NCBI GenBank assembly: GCA_951394045.1
Contig: OX596001.1
Coordinates: forward strand, 372,001 to 436,000
Length of the DNA: 64,000 nucleotides
Source of the DNA: Nitzschia sp. DOCU1
Taxonomy: Eukaryota > Bacillariophyta > Bacillariophyceae > Bacillariales > Bacillariaceae
Direction: 5' to 3'
Part shown: positions 39,692 through 49,725 of the stretch, in pieces
Layout of the letters: the number at the start of each line of letters is the position of its first letter
How positions within the stretch are numbered: position 1 is the stretch's first letter
Made by a program: the position numbers and the translations under genes
Notes under the pieces: model-generated
Told to the model about the DNA's origin: nothing
Database searches by the model: none
Seen by the model: only the letters and a program-made list of their open reading frames with translations

Positions 39692-41336
39692 CCTCGTCGT
39701 GCTACTAGTACTAGCTGGTCTATGATCTCTTCAGATGATGGTCGGGGGTAAATTGTGTTGTGCACGACATATGATACTTGATCCGAGTTGGCTTTGTTAT
39801 GATATTCTGCCTTCACCGCTGTAGCGCTTGATCTGCGTTGGCTTTCTTGTTATTATGCCATCAGGAGGGCTACTACCGATAGAACTTCCAGGAAACTGTT
39901 CATTCCAATCGGTATCGATCAGGTGCACCAAATTTTTTTGGACCGGCACTGAAAGATTTAATACCCTTTTGCAAATCGGTACTCGTAGATCTTGTTGGGG
40001 ATTTTTTTTTTGAAAGTGTATGCAACTTTGGTGAAAAATTAGGTAGCGACGTTCCGTCCTGTTGAATAATTCCGCCACCATCATTAAAGCCCTCCGAAAG
40101 CTCTGACATTTCTTATGATACGTACTCTAAGAAATAACCGCACGATGCTCCAAATGAGAATAAAAAATCTCGTGGTTGTTCTTCTTCTCTTGCTCATTTA
40201 GTATATTCCTTTCTTCATGATACAAACTTCAAGCCCCGCTTGAGCGACATATGCCCCAAGTGCTTCAACAAGAATGCATACAATGTATGTGAATTTTCCG
40301 TCACAAAAACCTGATCGCAACTCCAATTCCAATTCGCTTGCGTGTTAGCTTGCAAATGCAGTTCGGGTTCAGCAACGTCAAATCTATTCTTATGCATCCG
40401 GCGTCGATTGAACAGTTCACAAACAATGCATACACCCTTCGTAGCACATGGCAGCAAGTCTCCTCAAAGGGGACTTCATTCCCGTTCCCGCTACGGCACT
40501 GATGCTGCCGCTGTCCGCAGAGAACAACGAAGATGCATTGAGGAGAGATCATAGCATGCTCGTATTCGGTGCACTTGAGAGTTCCACAACTGTTTCTCTG
40601 CCTCGGTCTGCAAAAGCCAATACCGGTAGATCAGAAAGAAGGCGCTTCTCTGTGGCCATGTAGAGCGTTCTTCCCGCCCCGGCGGACTCATGATCGACTT
40701 AATTCAAGTTGACGTCGTTGTCCTCGAGCAGGCTGGAGTTGGTGGTAGTAACACAACACGTCTCCTACACAAGGGGACGCCACTATTCTCTGTAAAGTAT
40801 TTTTTAACAGTCTGGTAGGATATTTGGAGATCGCAATCCGGATACACCAATGAGACAAAATCTTTACCGACAGACACATTATAATGCTGCAGTGGGATCT
40901 TCTTAGCTTCAATCGCACTGGCAGGCGATTGTTTTTTGCTTCCCGAGTTACCAGGGGATTCCCTATAATAGTGACTGCGCAGTCCATGACGCACACGGGA
41001 ACAACTACAGCCTACTAGTAATATTTAAAAAGTCACTAACAACAACAAATGGAGGCAAGATCCTGAAACTTGAGTGTTCCTTCCCGGTGGCATCGACAAA
41101 AGGTCAACTTCTAGTAGAGCCATGCCCCATTGTGGATCAACGCTCGAAGCACGCCTCATCCAGAGGATCGTCAAGGCCGCAAAAATGGCCCAAGATCAGG
41201 ACGTTTGGGCATGCCCCCATGTCTCTGATCTTTACATTGGCGGCACGGACGTGATCATGGACGAGGCAGCGGGCGCAAAAGTTCACTGCCTGAAGTACCT
41301 TTGAGGCAGCTAAAAACATAAGCGCAGCCACGCACG
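39692..41336. other. spacer without a credible gene
   Basis: Several short overlapping frames on both strands (around 40215-40700, 40700-41000 and 41074-41304) show no family resemblance. A pair of similar stretches (CTTGATC..GTTGGCTTT) occurs near 39778 and 39828. Degraded mobile-element sequence is possible but could not be shown. Confidence 0.35.
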
Positions 41337-41840
41337 TCAGGGGAACGCTGTAGGGGCGCCAGTAGTAGAGTTAAATGGCATTTCAATGGAGGGTGCCGGG
41401 CTGGGCGGATATTCTGGCGGCAACACGACCCCATCACTAGGATCATAATAAACAACCGCCAAGACTGTCCCCGCCGTGACAGCAGCCGCCAAGGCTGCCA
41501 GTGCCATGAACAAATAGTAGGGGATCCCACAAATGGCAGCTGGTTCTGCATGCTCATCCTCACTTTGGCAGTTGCAAAGAAAGTGGAGGTACGATTCTTT
41601 TGCCATGTCGTCACTTGCCATGCTATTTCCTCTGGAAAGGTTTCGAGCGGCAGCGGTCTGGGCTTCATGCTCCCGTATTAACTCGGGCGTCACTTCAGGC
41701 AGCATACTGGGTCGTTTTTGCGCCAGCAGTTGTTGTTCTCTCCGATGATTATCCTCGCTGTGACCATTTGTTGCGGGTGGTGCACTCTCGACGTCATCCG
41801 AGGGCGACACCTCCTCCTTCTCTTCTTCTTCCACCGACAT
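41337..41840 (-). CDS. single-pass membrane protein, possibly truncated receptor-like
   Basis: A 167-residue product from ATG 41840 (the frame extends 15 codons further to a TTG). The N-terminal part is acidic and hydrophilic, with MLPEVTPELIREHEAQTAAA and a Ser-rich segment. A strong transmembrane helix lies at about 107-132 (YYLFMALAALAAAVTAGTVL), followed by a short Pro/Ser/Thr segment and a stop. From memory, the same layout (acidic cytoplasmic end, one helix, Pro/Ser linker) precedes leucine-rich repeats in many diatom membrane proteins. No LRR follows here, so the gene may be a truncated relative or a genuine short protein. Confidence 0.5.
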   Translation of the reverse strand: MSVEEEEKEEVSPSDDVESAPPATNGHSEDNHRREQQLLAQKRPSMLPEVTPELIREHEAQTAAARNLSRGNSMASDDMAKESYLHFLCNCQSEDEHAEPAAICGIPYYLFMALAALAAAVTAGTVLAVVYYDPSDGVVLPPEYPPSPAPSIEMPFNSTTGAPTAFP

Positions 41841-42377
41841 GGGGTATAATAAGCAAGGACGCTGATACACAAAAGACTTGGTCAATCAAGGTTTTCGCCC
41901 AGCTGAAGGATCAAGTTTCCGGTTGTCAATGCAATAACAACTTCGGATGGCAGAGTCCCAGAAATAAACCACGTGATTCACAACGGCCACTGTGCGGAGA
42001 GAGAAAGCCATCGTCATCCCCTTTTGGCATCGCCGCGTTCTGCCGCTAGAGAGTGGCGGTTATTGCCTTCGATGTGTCAACGGCGTTTCTGCATGCCGGT
42101 AAAGAGCAGTTGAGCCTGCATACCTCACAACCAGTTGACGTCACCACATGCACGGATGAACCACTGCGAAAATGTAGTCCTTAAGTGAAATGACTTATAA
42201 TTATTTAATGACTCCCGTTTACACTGTCGCAGTAGCGTCTCATTCGAAGGAAGCTTTTCATTCACACACTCTGCCAATCCCCTATGCAATTCACCTCTAC
42301 CCCGACAACTCTGTCATGGTCTCACAACTTTTTATCTCTTGGTTTACCCAATCTTTTCAAGGAACCAATGGCCTTTG
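41841..42377. other. spacer with possible retroelement trace
   Basis: Contains the possible copia reverse transcriptase trace at 42056-42120, listed separately. Otherwise no gene was seen. Confidence 0.4.
42056..42120 (+). mobile_element. possible Ty1/copia reverse transcriptase remnant
   Basis: Reads VIAFDVSTAFLHAGKEQ, which resembles the (Q)DVxTAFLxGxLxEE block of copia-type reverse transcriptases, including the CoDi elements of diatoms. An in-frame stop lies just upstream and no other RT block was found nearby. If real, it is only a short relic. Confidence 0.3.
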
Positions 42378-43289
42378 ATGAACAACGACAACAACAAAAA
42401 TATGATCGGCTGCCCCTCTTCACCCCCCACCTCTCCGCACTTCACGTCCACCAGCGGCAACACACCGAAACATTTGGACGATTCTACTCAATCGACCGAC
42501 TCAATGAAAATCGATCCTCATTTTGTTTCGGCGGCCGCCAATTTGGTTGCGTCTTCTTCTTCTTCCATGACGGCAATGGTTGGCGACTCCAAGTTTGCTC
42601 CAGAAGGATATTACCAACCCAAAGATGGCGATGTGATTTGTGCACGAGGGGCCAAAACCAAAAATCATCCTGGCAATCGCGCCTTGAGGGAGACCATTAC
42701 CAAGTACATTGATGCCTATGCCAAGGCATCTACCAAATATGAAAAGACTGAGATCGTTACGGCTATTTTACATTCGGTAGAACAACAAGGTGGACTCTTT
42801 GTTCGAGAAGTCAATGGGGAATGGACACAAGTCAGCGATGAAGTGAAACGTGACAAGATTGGACAAGCTTTTCGGGATGCCTTGCACAGTCAGTACAAGA
42901 GTAGCACCAAAGCCAAGAGACGACGGTGGAGGCAAGAGGGTTATTCTAGTAGTGGGCAGCATGCTTCAACGAAGAATGAGAGTGATACTTCCCCAATCTC
43001 GTCGGCAGTGCTGTCGTCGTCAACAACGACGCTTGAAAAGAGGCAGGTAGGAGGCGCCCAGCTCCGTCGATTAGAATCTTCCGTCTTGTCGAATGAACGA
43101 ATCGCCCTTCAAATCCGAGAGATTGCTACAGCGCTGGAACACTTGGGTGGTCCCTTGGCCGATGACGACCAAGTCCGTGACCTCTTTGACGTGTCCAGTC
43201 GAACGCTTTTGCAAACCATTTGCTCCGACTCGAAACTCCAGCAAGCGGCAAAGCATTACGAAACCAAAGGCATCGCGCCTCCTCTGTAA
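42378..43289 (+). CDS. DUF6824-type protein
   Basis: A 303-residue product from ATG 42378; the frame opens 13 codons earlier at a TTG. The conserved domain lies at about residues 85-175: DGDVICARGAKTKNHPGN, then ALRETITKYIDAYAKASTKYE, IVTAILHSVEQQGGLFV and DKIGQAFRDALHSQYKSS. This is the pattern of the DUF6824 family, which is highly expanded in diatoms (D(V/I)LxGRGxxxxxHPGN followed by helices). The segment before it is Ser/Thr/Asn-rich and the region after (KAKRRRWRQ) is basic. Molecular function is not known; a regulatory or nucleic-acid role is often supposed but is not shown by the sequence. Confidence 0.85.
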   Translation: MNNDNNKNMIGCPSSPPTSPHFTSTSGNTPKHLDDSTQSTDSMKIDPHFVSAAANLVASSSSSMTAMVGDSKFAPEGYYQPKDGDVICARGAKTKNHPGNRALRETITKYIDAYAKASTKYEKTEIVTAILHSVEQQGGLFVREVNGEWTQVSDEVKRDKIGQAFRDALHSQYKSSTKAKRRRWRQEGYSSSGQHASTKNESDTSPISSAVLSSSTTTLEKRQVGGAQLRRLESSVLSNERIALQIREIATALEHLGGPLADDDQVRDLFDVSSRTLLQTICSDSKLQQAAKHYETKGIAPPL

Positions 43290-43930
43290 TTTCTGATCCG
43301 CAAGGGGAACAAGTATAGTAGATCAGGATCACAATCGGACTCTTGTTCCATAGTCTTTAGTCGTCAGGGAGAAAGTATGGCGTGGCGGTAGTCCGTCATT
43401 CAGAAAAATTTCCTTGCGGCATCCCAAAGACATTGACGTTGATCTCGGCATTCTGATCGGTACTGTTTCATTGGCTCTTGGTCGATTGTAGCGTGCCACG
43501 GAGCGAGGATGGAAGCCAAGGTAGCCACGGGACTTCCGGCACCCCGTATACAATGCATATGCACTTGAATGCCGTTTGAAAAGATTACCGGTCTGACTTC
43601 CTGCAGTGTAGCCTTTGTATTATTAGCTGGCGTGAACAGTTTCGAGTTTTGGACTACTACTCCAGTCGACCAATACAACCGAGATCACAAAGAGTGCCAT
43701 TGTCGTCTCGGCATCTCGAATCTTCGCTGAGAAAAGATTCCCAAAATGTCCGATGACCCCCCCCCGTCACCTCCGGGTTCTTCCTGCTTCCAATCACGTC
43801 ATGAAACGACACATCAAAACTCGAAAGATCTTTTTGGCATCGAAGAAGGGTGGTTGTCGACTTTGACGACACTGCTACTACTACTCTATCATAGAAAAGA
43901 ATAGAAAGCATTATCACTATATATCTTGTC
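43290..43930. other. spacer
   Basis: No gene recognised. It should include the promoter of the gene at 43931. Confidence 0.4.
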
Positions 43931-44761
43931 ATGGGCTCCTATCGTTGCTTTTACCTTCACAATGTGGGATGGATGCTGCTTCTCTTGTCTACCGGCATGA
44001 GAACCAATGCCTTTGTGGTCGTTGCCTCCTCCCACCAACCACCGACGATTCAACAACCAAGATTTCGACGACGACAGCCATTGGCATCCGCCAGTACGGA
44101 AGAAGCTACAGCCGAACAACTCAAAGACTTTAGAGGAGAAGCCGCGGGGATCTTTGGCAATGTTCGTATTCCAGCCGCCTTGTTTGCTGGTGCGAGTGCG
44201 GGAGCCGCCTTTGCCTTGCCCGTGGCAGCCACCACTAGTGAAGGCGTCCGAATAGGACTGGTCAAGCGATTGTATGCATTGATGATGATGACATCGTTGA
44301 GTTCCGAAGTCGTGGCAGTGGTCGTTTCCACGCTGGTCTTGTCGAGATTGTCAACTAGCTTGAACGTCCCCAAAGCAACGTCCTTGCAAGCTTTTCTACA
44401 ATCCCATTTAGAATTGGAGTTTTTGGCGGTCCGATGGCATTTTTTGAGTGGGGTACTCTTTTTCTTGCTAGCGACGGGACTACGAGCTTGGATTAGCATC
44501 GCCTGTCCCATTGTAGCCAAGGCAGCTCTGGGAATTATACTGTCGAGTGCCACTTTGTGTCTTGCCTTTGTACAAGATGCAGAAACGACAATGTTGGATG
44601 GCATTGTCCAGCTACCCTTTAAATTTCTTTCCAGGCTCAGTCGAAGAATTCACAATCCACTCTTTGCCTTGGCATTTGTGGGGTCTATTGTTTCGACTGT
44701 GTACATTCTGTCCAATATTCCCCATTTTGTCCACTACCTTTCCCGAGTTCCAATGCAATAG
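43931..44761 (+). CDS. plastid-targeted multi-pass membrane protein, unknown
   Basis: A 276-residue, single-exon product from ATG 43931. The N-terminus has a hydrophobic signal sequence (VGWMLLLLSTGMRTNAFVVV) with a Phe at the likely cleavage site and a basic, Ser-rich transit-like region after it. The mature part has four or five hydrophobic helices: IPAALFAGASAGAAFALPVA, SSEVVAVVVSTLVLSRL, HFLSGVLFFLLATGLRAWIS, AALGIILSSATLCLAFV and LFALAFVGSIVSTVYIL. Loops are short. I do not recognise the family. A plastid envelope or thylakoid protein is the best inference; an endomembrane protein is the alternative. Confidence 0.75.
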   Translation: MGSYRCFYLHNVGWMLLLLSTGMRTNAFVVVASSHQPPTIQQPRFRRRQPLASASTEEATAEQLKDFRGEAAGIFGNVRIPAALFAGASAGAAFALPVAATTSEGVRIGLVKRLYALMMMTSLSSEVVAVVVSTLVLSRLSTSLNVPKATSLQAFLQSHLELEFLAVRWHFLSGVLFFLLATGLRAWISIACPIVAKAALGIILSSATLCLAFVQDAETTMLDGIVQLPFKFLSRLSRRIHNPLFALAFVGSIVSTVYILSNIPHFVHYLSRVPMQ

Positions 44762-44837
44762 GCTAGCTACTGCCATTTACTTTTGGAATAATAATGTGCC
44801 TATTTAATGTCTCTCCCTTGCTTTCTACTTCTCGTGG

Positions 44838-47687
44838 CTACACTAACGACAATTGGAGGACGTCTAGCCATCCCATGACATGAAAGCCATTCAAAATCGG
44901 CTGTCGAGGTTCCTCACGTAATTTGTCAAAGGATGTACGACACAATCCAATCACATTGACATCCCCTCCACCAGCAGTAGTCCCCATTTGGCTTCGTTTG
45001 CAATGCATGACTCGGATTCCAATTTGAAGATTTCCAGGGTCCCCCAAAGCACCATCCACCGAAACAGAGGGTGTAGTACATTCTCCGTCAGCACTGGAAG
45101 CCGACGATGTCGATCCCTTTTCCTTTTTGGATTTCTTCTTGACACGACGACAAGATACATCCAACAAGGCTTCGTCCCAGGTTCCCTGACAAGTACCCAT
45201 GAGAGGGTAGGATTGGTATCGAGAGGCGACATTTTCTCCATTTGTCACGTAAATCTCATAGTAGGGATTGGGCGGTCGCTTGGGATATTTGCTGCGAATG
45301 GGCCGTCGAAGATCGGTCAGTCGTAGTTGAATTCGGAGTACTTGAAGTGGACGACTGCTGGAAACAGCGGATAGCGATGGAAATATACCATGAGATGATA
45401 TTCCCGGAGACGAAGGAGGAAGATGGAAGGTATTCGTCGCTGCCGGATATGGGTTTGCGAGTGGCGACTGATGTGCCATCAGGTGTCTTCGCAGATGACT
45501 GCTACCCGAAAGGGTTGTATTGTCACGCAAGTTGAAATCAAAGGCATTGCCTCCAGTGTCCCGAGCGGCCCCCCTAGATGGGGTCGATTCCTCTGAGATT
45601 CTGAATTTCCCCGGAACGTTCGACTTGGAGACCCACAGTAAGGCTCCTTGGTCAACCGAATGCGAAGACATCGATGCCGATTGTATAGTAGTTTTCTTGG
45701 ATACCCCAATAGTCTCTCTCTGCGTTTCGGACTCTCCGCGGCGCTTGCAAATGAGTGCACTCCAGGCGACTCCTTTCGGCATTTCAAAATCATGCACCGA
45801 CGATTCTAAGCTACTATCATTGCTTGGTAAGCTGTGATAGGCCAGCTTTGGCACTGACTTGTCTTCCTCGTCCGATGTTGCCGCGTGGCGCGATTTCCTC
45901 CGTCGCTGTTTGGTCGGGAGATGGATCATCCCTTCTCCCACTCCAAAACCCACCATTTGTACTTCTTGCAGTGTGGCACCGTTGTTTTTTTCTTCGTCCA
46001 CATCTGTTGTCACGTTTTCTGAGTGATTCCCCGTCCCCTCCGGTTTGGCAATGTCGATTTTCTCATTTTCTTCAACAGTTCGTGGGCTTATCTTGGTCGT
46101 AGTCGTCGTTGTTGCCCACGATGACTGTGGCATTTCCGGAGGAGTCGTTGGGCGAGGCTGCAGTTCCATTGCCGTTCGGCATTGAGGGCTGTCGCTTGTC
46201 TGGGACGAAGTATTTTGGGTCCGATGAAAATTGGAAATCGGGGACTCGTCACGACATTCCTGCTGTCGAATCTGAATTCGTTCTTCCAGAGACAGAACCT
46301 TCAACTTTTGCAGAGTGGTTGTCTCTGGTGACTGAGCGCGACGGAGATTATTGTTATGTGCTCTAGCAGAATGGTCCCGATGTGGATGATTTTCTCGTTG
46401 GTTTGAATTTGATTGGCCGAATGCTGATTGGTAGTCAACATCATTGGCGTCTGTTGTCTTTCGGTCAACATGAGTCGTGAATTCCCTGGCTGGACTTGGA
46501 GGCGGCAATGATCCCTTATGATCCGATGGTGTTGCGACCTTTTCTATATCGTCTCGGAGAAGGGGATGTAAATAACGGGGAGCAACAGTAACTCGATTCC
46601 CGCACAGACAGGGGGCGCTTCCCTGATTTCCGCATTGATAACAAAAGAACAAAGCCTCTCGCCAAGCTAGAGCGACGGGCGTGTCACCGTAACCATCTTC
46701 CATGTCTCGCGTAGAAGGTGCTAATTTGGCTAAAACTTCCAACACAGCGGCCGACGTTGGAGAAACCACCCCATTTTCCGATCTGGCCGTTGACGCCGCA
46801 ATGTGTAAGGGAAGCATCCCATTGGTATCTTCGCGAGCATAAATCGACTCTGGATAGGTTTGGACAAGTAGATGAACAATACATGCATGGTTTAGCGGTT
46901 CACTCGAGTCATCTGCTCCTCCCAGTAAGGATGATGTCGAAGGAACCTCGAGCGTGTCGTCTCGTGTTTCATCGTCGCCCTGATGCGTCGAGTTCAGGTG
47001 AAGCATTCGGGGAGTCACAGCGCCGTTTCCTTTCCTATCACTGACTCTCGCTGTCTTGGTACTGTGAAGACTCAAATCGGCAGCCAAGTGCAACGGAAGT
47101 AAGCCCCAAGTACGTTGTCGCATTCGACATGCCTCGGGATAGGCCCGGACCAAACGTTCGACAAAGGACAGCGGTGGAAGTGGCCGCATGGTGCAAGCCA
47201 AGTGCAGAGGAAGGCCAGTTGATCCCCCCAATGGACAGCAAGGCAAGGTACTCTCAATGGCCGCCGCGGTTGTTCGATGGCGAGATTTTGCCAACATGGC
47301 CTTAGCACCATCCCAATCTCGATCCCAAATCAATTTTGAAAGCCTTGTCATATCCTTTTGCCTTTCAGAAGAACGACTATACGATTCGGATAATCCTTGG
47401 GGTCTTGTTTTCGGTTTTTCCGTTGTTTGTGGTTTTGAGACAGCACTCAGGCCATCCGGATCGGCCCCCATGGCAGAAATTCTCGTTGTTTTAGGCATCG
47501 AATGAGGGGCGGGAGTGCGGTTCATGGCGGCAGGTGCTCCAAAAGAATTGCTGCTGTAACTGTCACCCGAGGGATCAGCACCATTCCTACGTGCAGTTTG
47601 GGGAGAAAAGTCGGTCGCCTTGAGCGTCCTTCTAACCGGGGTGGAACTTTCCGAGGGTCGCTCATTCGAACTAGGACGAAACCTCAT
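44838..47687 (-). CDS. ankyrin-repeat protein with C-terminal C2-like domain
   Basis: Single-exon gene of 949 residues from ATG 47687. The N-terminus is Ser/Pro/Arg-rich. Diatom-type ankyrin units follow from about residue 110: LIWDRDWDGAKAMLAKS, GLPLHLACTMRPLP..FVERLVRAYPEA, WGLLPLHLAADLSLH, then HLLVQTYPESIYARED, NGMLPLHIAAST and GYGDTPVALAWREALF. After a long disordered linker, the last ~175 residues form an ordered domain: LQVLRIQLRLTDLRR, NPYYEIYVTNGE, GTCQGTWDEALLDVS, LQIGIRVMHCKR and VNVIGLCRTSFDKL. This beta-strand order fits a C2-type domain of the copine kind. A Ca2+- or lipid-responsive adaptor is inference. Confidence 0.8.
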   Translation of the reverse strand: MRFRPSSNERPSESSTPVRRTLKATDFSPQTARRNGADPSGDSYSSNSFGAPAAMNRTPAPHSMPKTTRISAMGADPDGLSAVSKPQTTEKPKTRPQGLSESYSRSSERQKDMTRLSKLIWDRDWDGAKAMLAKSRHRTTAAAIESTLPCCPLGGSTGLPLHLACTMRPLPPLSFVERLVRAYPEACRMRQRTWGLLPLHLAADLSLHSTKTARVSDRKGNGAVTPRMLHLNSTHQGDDETRDDTLEVPSTSSLLGGADDSSEPLNHACIVHLLVQTYPESIYAREDTNGMLPLHIAASTARSENGVVSPTSAAVLEVLAKLAPSTRDMEDGYGDTPVALAWREALFFCYQCGNQGSAPCLCGNRVTVAPRYLHPLLRDDIEKVATPSDHKGSLPPPSPAREFTTHVDRKTTDANDVDYQSAFGQSNSNQRENHPHRDHSARAHNNNLRRAQSPETTTLQKLKVLSLEERIQIRQQECRDESPISNFHRTQNTSSQTSDSPQCRTAMELQPRPTTPPEMPQSSWATTTTTTKISPRTVEENEKIDIAKPEGTGNHSENVTTDVDEEKNNGATLQEVQMVGFGVGEGMIHLPTKQRRRKSRHAATSDEEDKSVPKLAYHSLPSNDSSLESSVHDFEMPKGVAWSALICKRRGESETQRETIGVSKKTTIQSASMSSHSVDQGALLWVSKSNVPGKFRISEESTPSRGAARDTGGNAFDFNLRDNTTLSGSSHLRRHLMAHQSPLANPYPAATNTFHLPPSSPGISSHGIFPSLSAVSSSRPLQVLRIQLRLTDLRRPIRSKYPKRPPNPYYEIYVTNGENVASRYQSYPLMGTCQGTWDEALLDVSCRRVKKKSKKEKGSTSSASSADGECTTPSVSVDGALGDPGNLQIGIRVMHCKRSQMGTTAGGGDVNVIGLCRTSFDKLREEPRQPILNGFHVMGWLDVLQLSLV

Positions 47688-48201
47688 CTCTACGTCGGAC
47701 TTTTCCTCCTTCCGCCGAACTGCTCACTAGCTAACAGCCCAGGTTTTCCTGAAAGCATACAAAGAAGATGTTGCCGACTCGTCGAAGACGACGTTGTTGA
47801 CTTGGAACGACCCCGGTCTTCCCGGTTGGAGGGAAAGAGGCGTCCATGTGTTTCGAATCGCCGGTGATGGGGGTGACGCCGAAAAGTGAGACCAATACAT
47901 GGGCGATCATTAAATTATATGGTACTGAATAAAGGCCAATATCCTAATGAAAAATTATTGCCCTGCGACATGCTCATCCGATCTGTTGAGTCGACTTTTG
48001 GCGGGAAACGTCAAATCATGACTTCGACTCAAATCGTGACTGGATCTTCAACATCGTATCCTTTCGACACGAGGTCGCCACCGAAGAAAGCCGATCCCCA
48101 ACACAAGGATCTCTGACACGATGGTGCCACTCAAACCAAATCACCGACATCTTGCTACGACTCTTCTGACAATCGTTGTCGCTTGATATCCTTTTGCCAA
48201 C
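47688..48201. promoter_or_regulatory. divergent intergenic region
   Basis: Separates the ankyrin/C2 gene (-) from the cyclophilin gene (+), and should hold both promoters. No motif was identified. Confidence 0.4.
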
Positions 48202-49294
48202 ATGACTCTCCTCCGCTCCTTGTGCATCCTCGCCTCGTGCTGTTTGAGCCTGACTGTGGCGTTCAGTCCGGCCCTTCACCTCCCCAAGACGGCCGTGGCG
48301 TCGTCGACGCAAATGCCCATGATCGGCGGATTGTTGCAAGGCCTCTTTGGGAAGACCGATGCCGAAGTGACCGATACAGTCTACTTTGATATTGCCATTG
48401 ATGGGCAGCCTGCTGGACGAATCGAAATGGGATTGTACGGATCCACTGTCCCCAAGACGGCCGAGAATTTCAAGCAACTATGTACTGGCCAACCAGGTTT
48501 TGGATACAAGGGCAGTGCTTTCCATCGAATCATTCCAGGATTTATGTGTCAGGTAAGTGAGTTCGAAAAGAAGAAGAAAAGGCCAGCTCCTTGTTTCACT
48601 CGTCTCATTTGATCGTCATTCATTAAAATGCAATTTGTGACAGGGTGGAGGTGAGTCTTTGAATCTTCTTTCGTGCCCTTTTGCTCACTGCTCATACTAA
48701 TTATTTTGTTCTTCTCATTCAGACTTTACCAATGGAAATGGAACCGGTGGAAAGAGCATCTACGGACGCACCTTTGCCGACGAGAACTTTGATATTGCGC
48801 ATGGTGGGCCGGGTACGTTTCAAAAGAGGCGGGGCAAGGGGAATATTCGAGACCCGACCGAATGGCTAAACCGAATAATTGTTTTTGGTTGCTTTGATTT
48901 CAGGGACTCTTTCCATGGCAAACGCTGGACCTAACACCCAGGGAAGTCAATGTAAGTTTGAATCCAATATGGGCTTTGCTTTGTTCCTTTAGTCTTTCTG
49001 GGTTAATTGGGATGCATAAAAAGGATATAGGACTGTTTGGCAAAGCTGTCTTCCTTGGCACATGTTTACTTACTCTTTTATTTTCTTCTTGCTTTGTTCA
49101 CCTTTTGGTCTCAACTTACGCGCTGGTTAGTCTTTATTTGCACCGCTGCGACGCCTTGGTTGAATGGCAAGCACACTGTGTTTGGCAAGGTAACCAAGGG
49201 AATGGAAGTTGTTCGAATGATCGAAAAGAAGGGCACGGAACCATTCGGCACACCTAAAGCTACTGTCACTATTGAGGACTGCGGTGCCTTGTAA
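48202..49294 (+). CDS. plastid-targeted cyclophilin (peptidyl-prolyl isomerase)
   Basis: Five exons: 48202-48552, 48644-48650, 48723-48812, 48904-48951 and 49131-49294, giving 219 residues. All introns are GT-AG and 72-179 bp. Exon 2 is only 7 nt (GGTGGAG); it supplies the GG of [14 protein letters not shown]. The N-terminus is a signal peptide plus VAFSPAL, an AFxP-type plastid motif. The cyclophilin core is complete: [34 protein letters not shown] (catalytic Arg in FHRIIP), [46 protein letters not shown]. Expected role: prolyl cis-trans isomerase assisting folding in the plastid, probably stroma or lumen. Confidence 0.93.
48644..48650 (+). other. 7-nt microexon of the cyclophilin gene
   Basis: Bases GGTGGAG between a GACAG acceptor (ending 48643) and a GTGAGT donor (48651). 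They complete the invariant CQGGDF motif; without them the frame breaks. Confidence 0.85.
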
Positions 49295-49725
49295 ACAAGC
49301 AAGCAAGGGCCATATCGGGCCCATGGTGGTAGCGATGTATGGTGGAACTAGTACTTGTCCGGGAAACGACATCTACCGAGAGCAAAGCAGCAGCACGACT
49401 CGTCACACCTTAGCTAGTAGTAAATAAAAGGAATGAATGTCGACATCGTTCATTACATCTTTGAGGTGTAGATTACCCTTTCTTCTATTACGAGGAGATT
49501 TTCGAAGCACTATTAGTGCTACAGTAGATTCGCCGTTGAGATCTTTTCCTAGATTGAACTCTTGCAAGCTACGCTGACGCAATTCCTATCAGAAAGTCCA
49601 ATAAGCAAATCGATTGACTAAAAAATGGATGGAATGTTTACTGATCATGCACTAACGATTAATCGTCGTCTAAAAGCTAGTACAAGTCATCGTTCGACGT
49701 TTGCTGTTTGGACTAGAAACTACTA
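49295..49725. other. convergent spacer
   Basis: Between the ends of the cyclophilin and G-patch genes. No gene seen. Confidence 0.4.

Noticed and set aside
40704..40994. Minus frames of about 100 codons in the 39.7-41.3 kb spacer
   Set aside because: Overlapping frames of similar length in two phases and no recognisable domain.
41074..41304. 76-codon plus frame near a stretch reading VSDLYIGGTDVIMD
   Set aside because: Considered as a decayed repeat protein but too short and without any second supporting motif.
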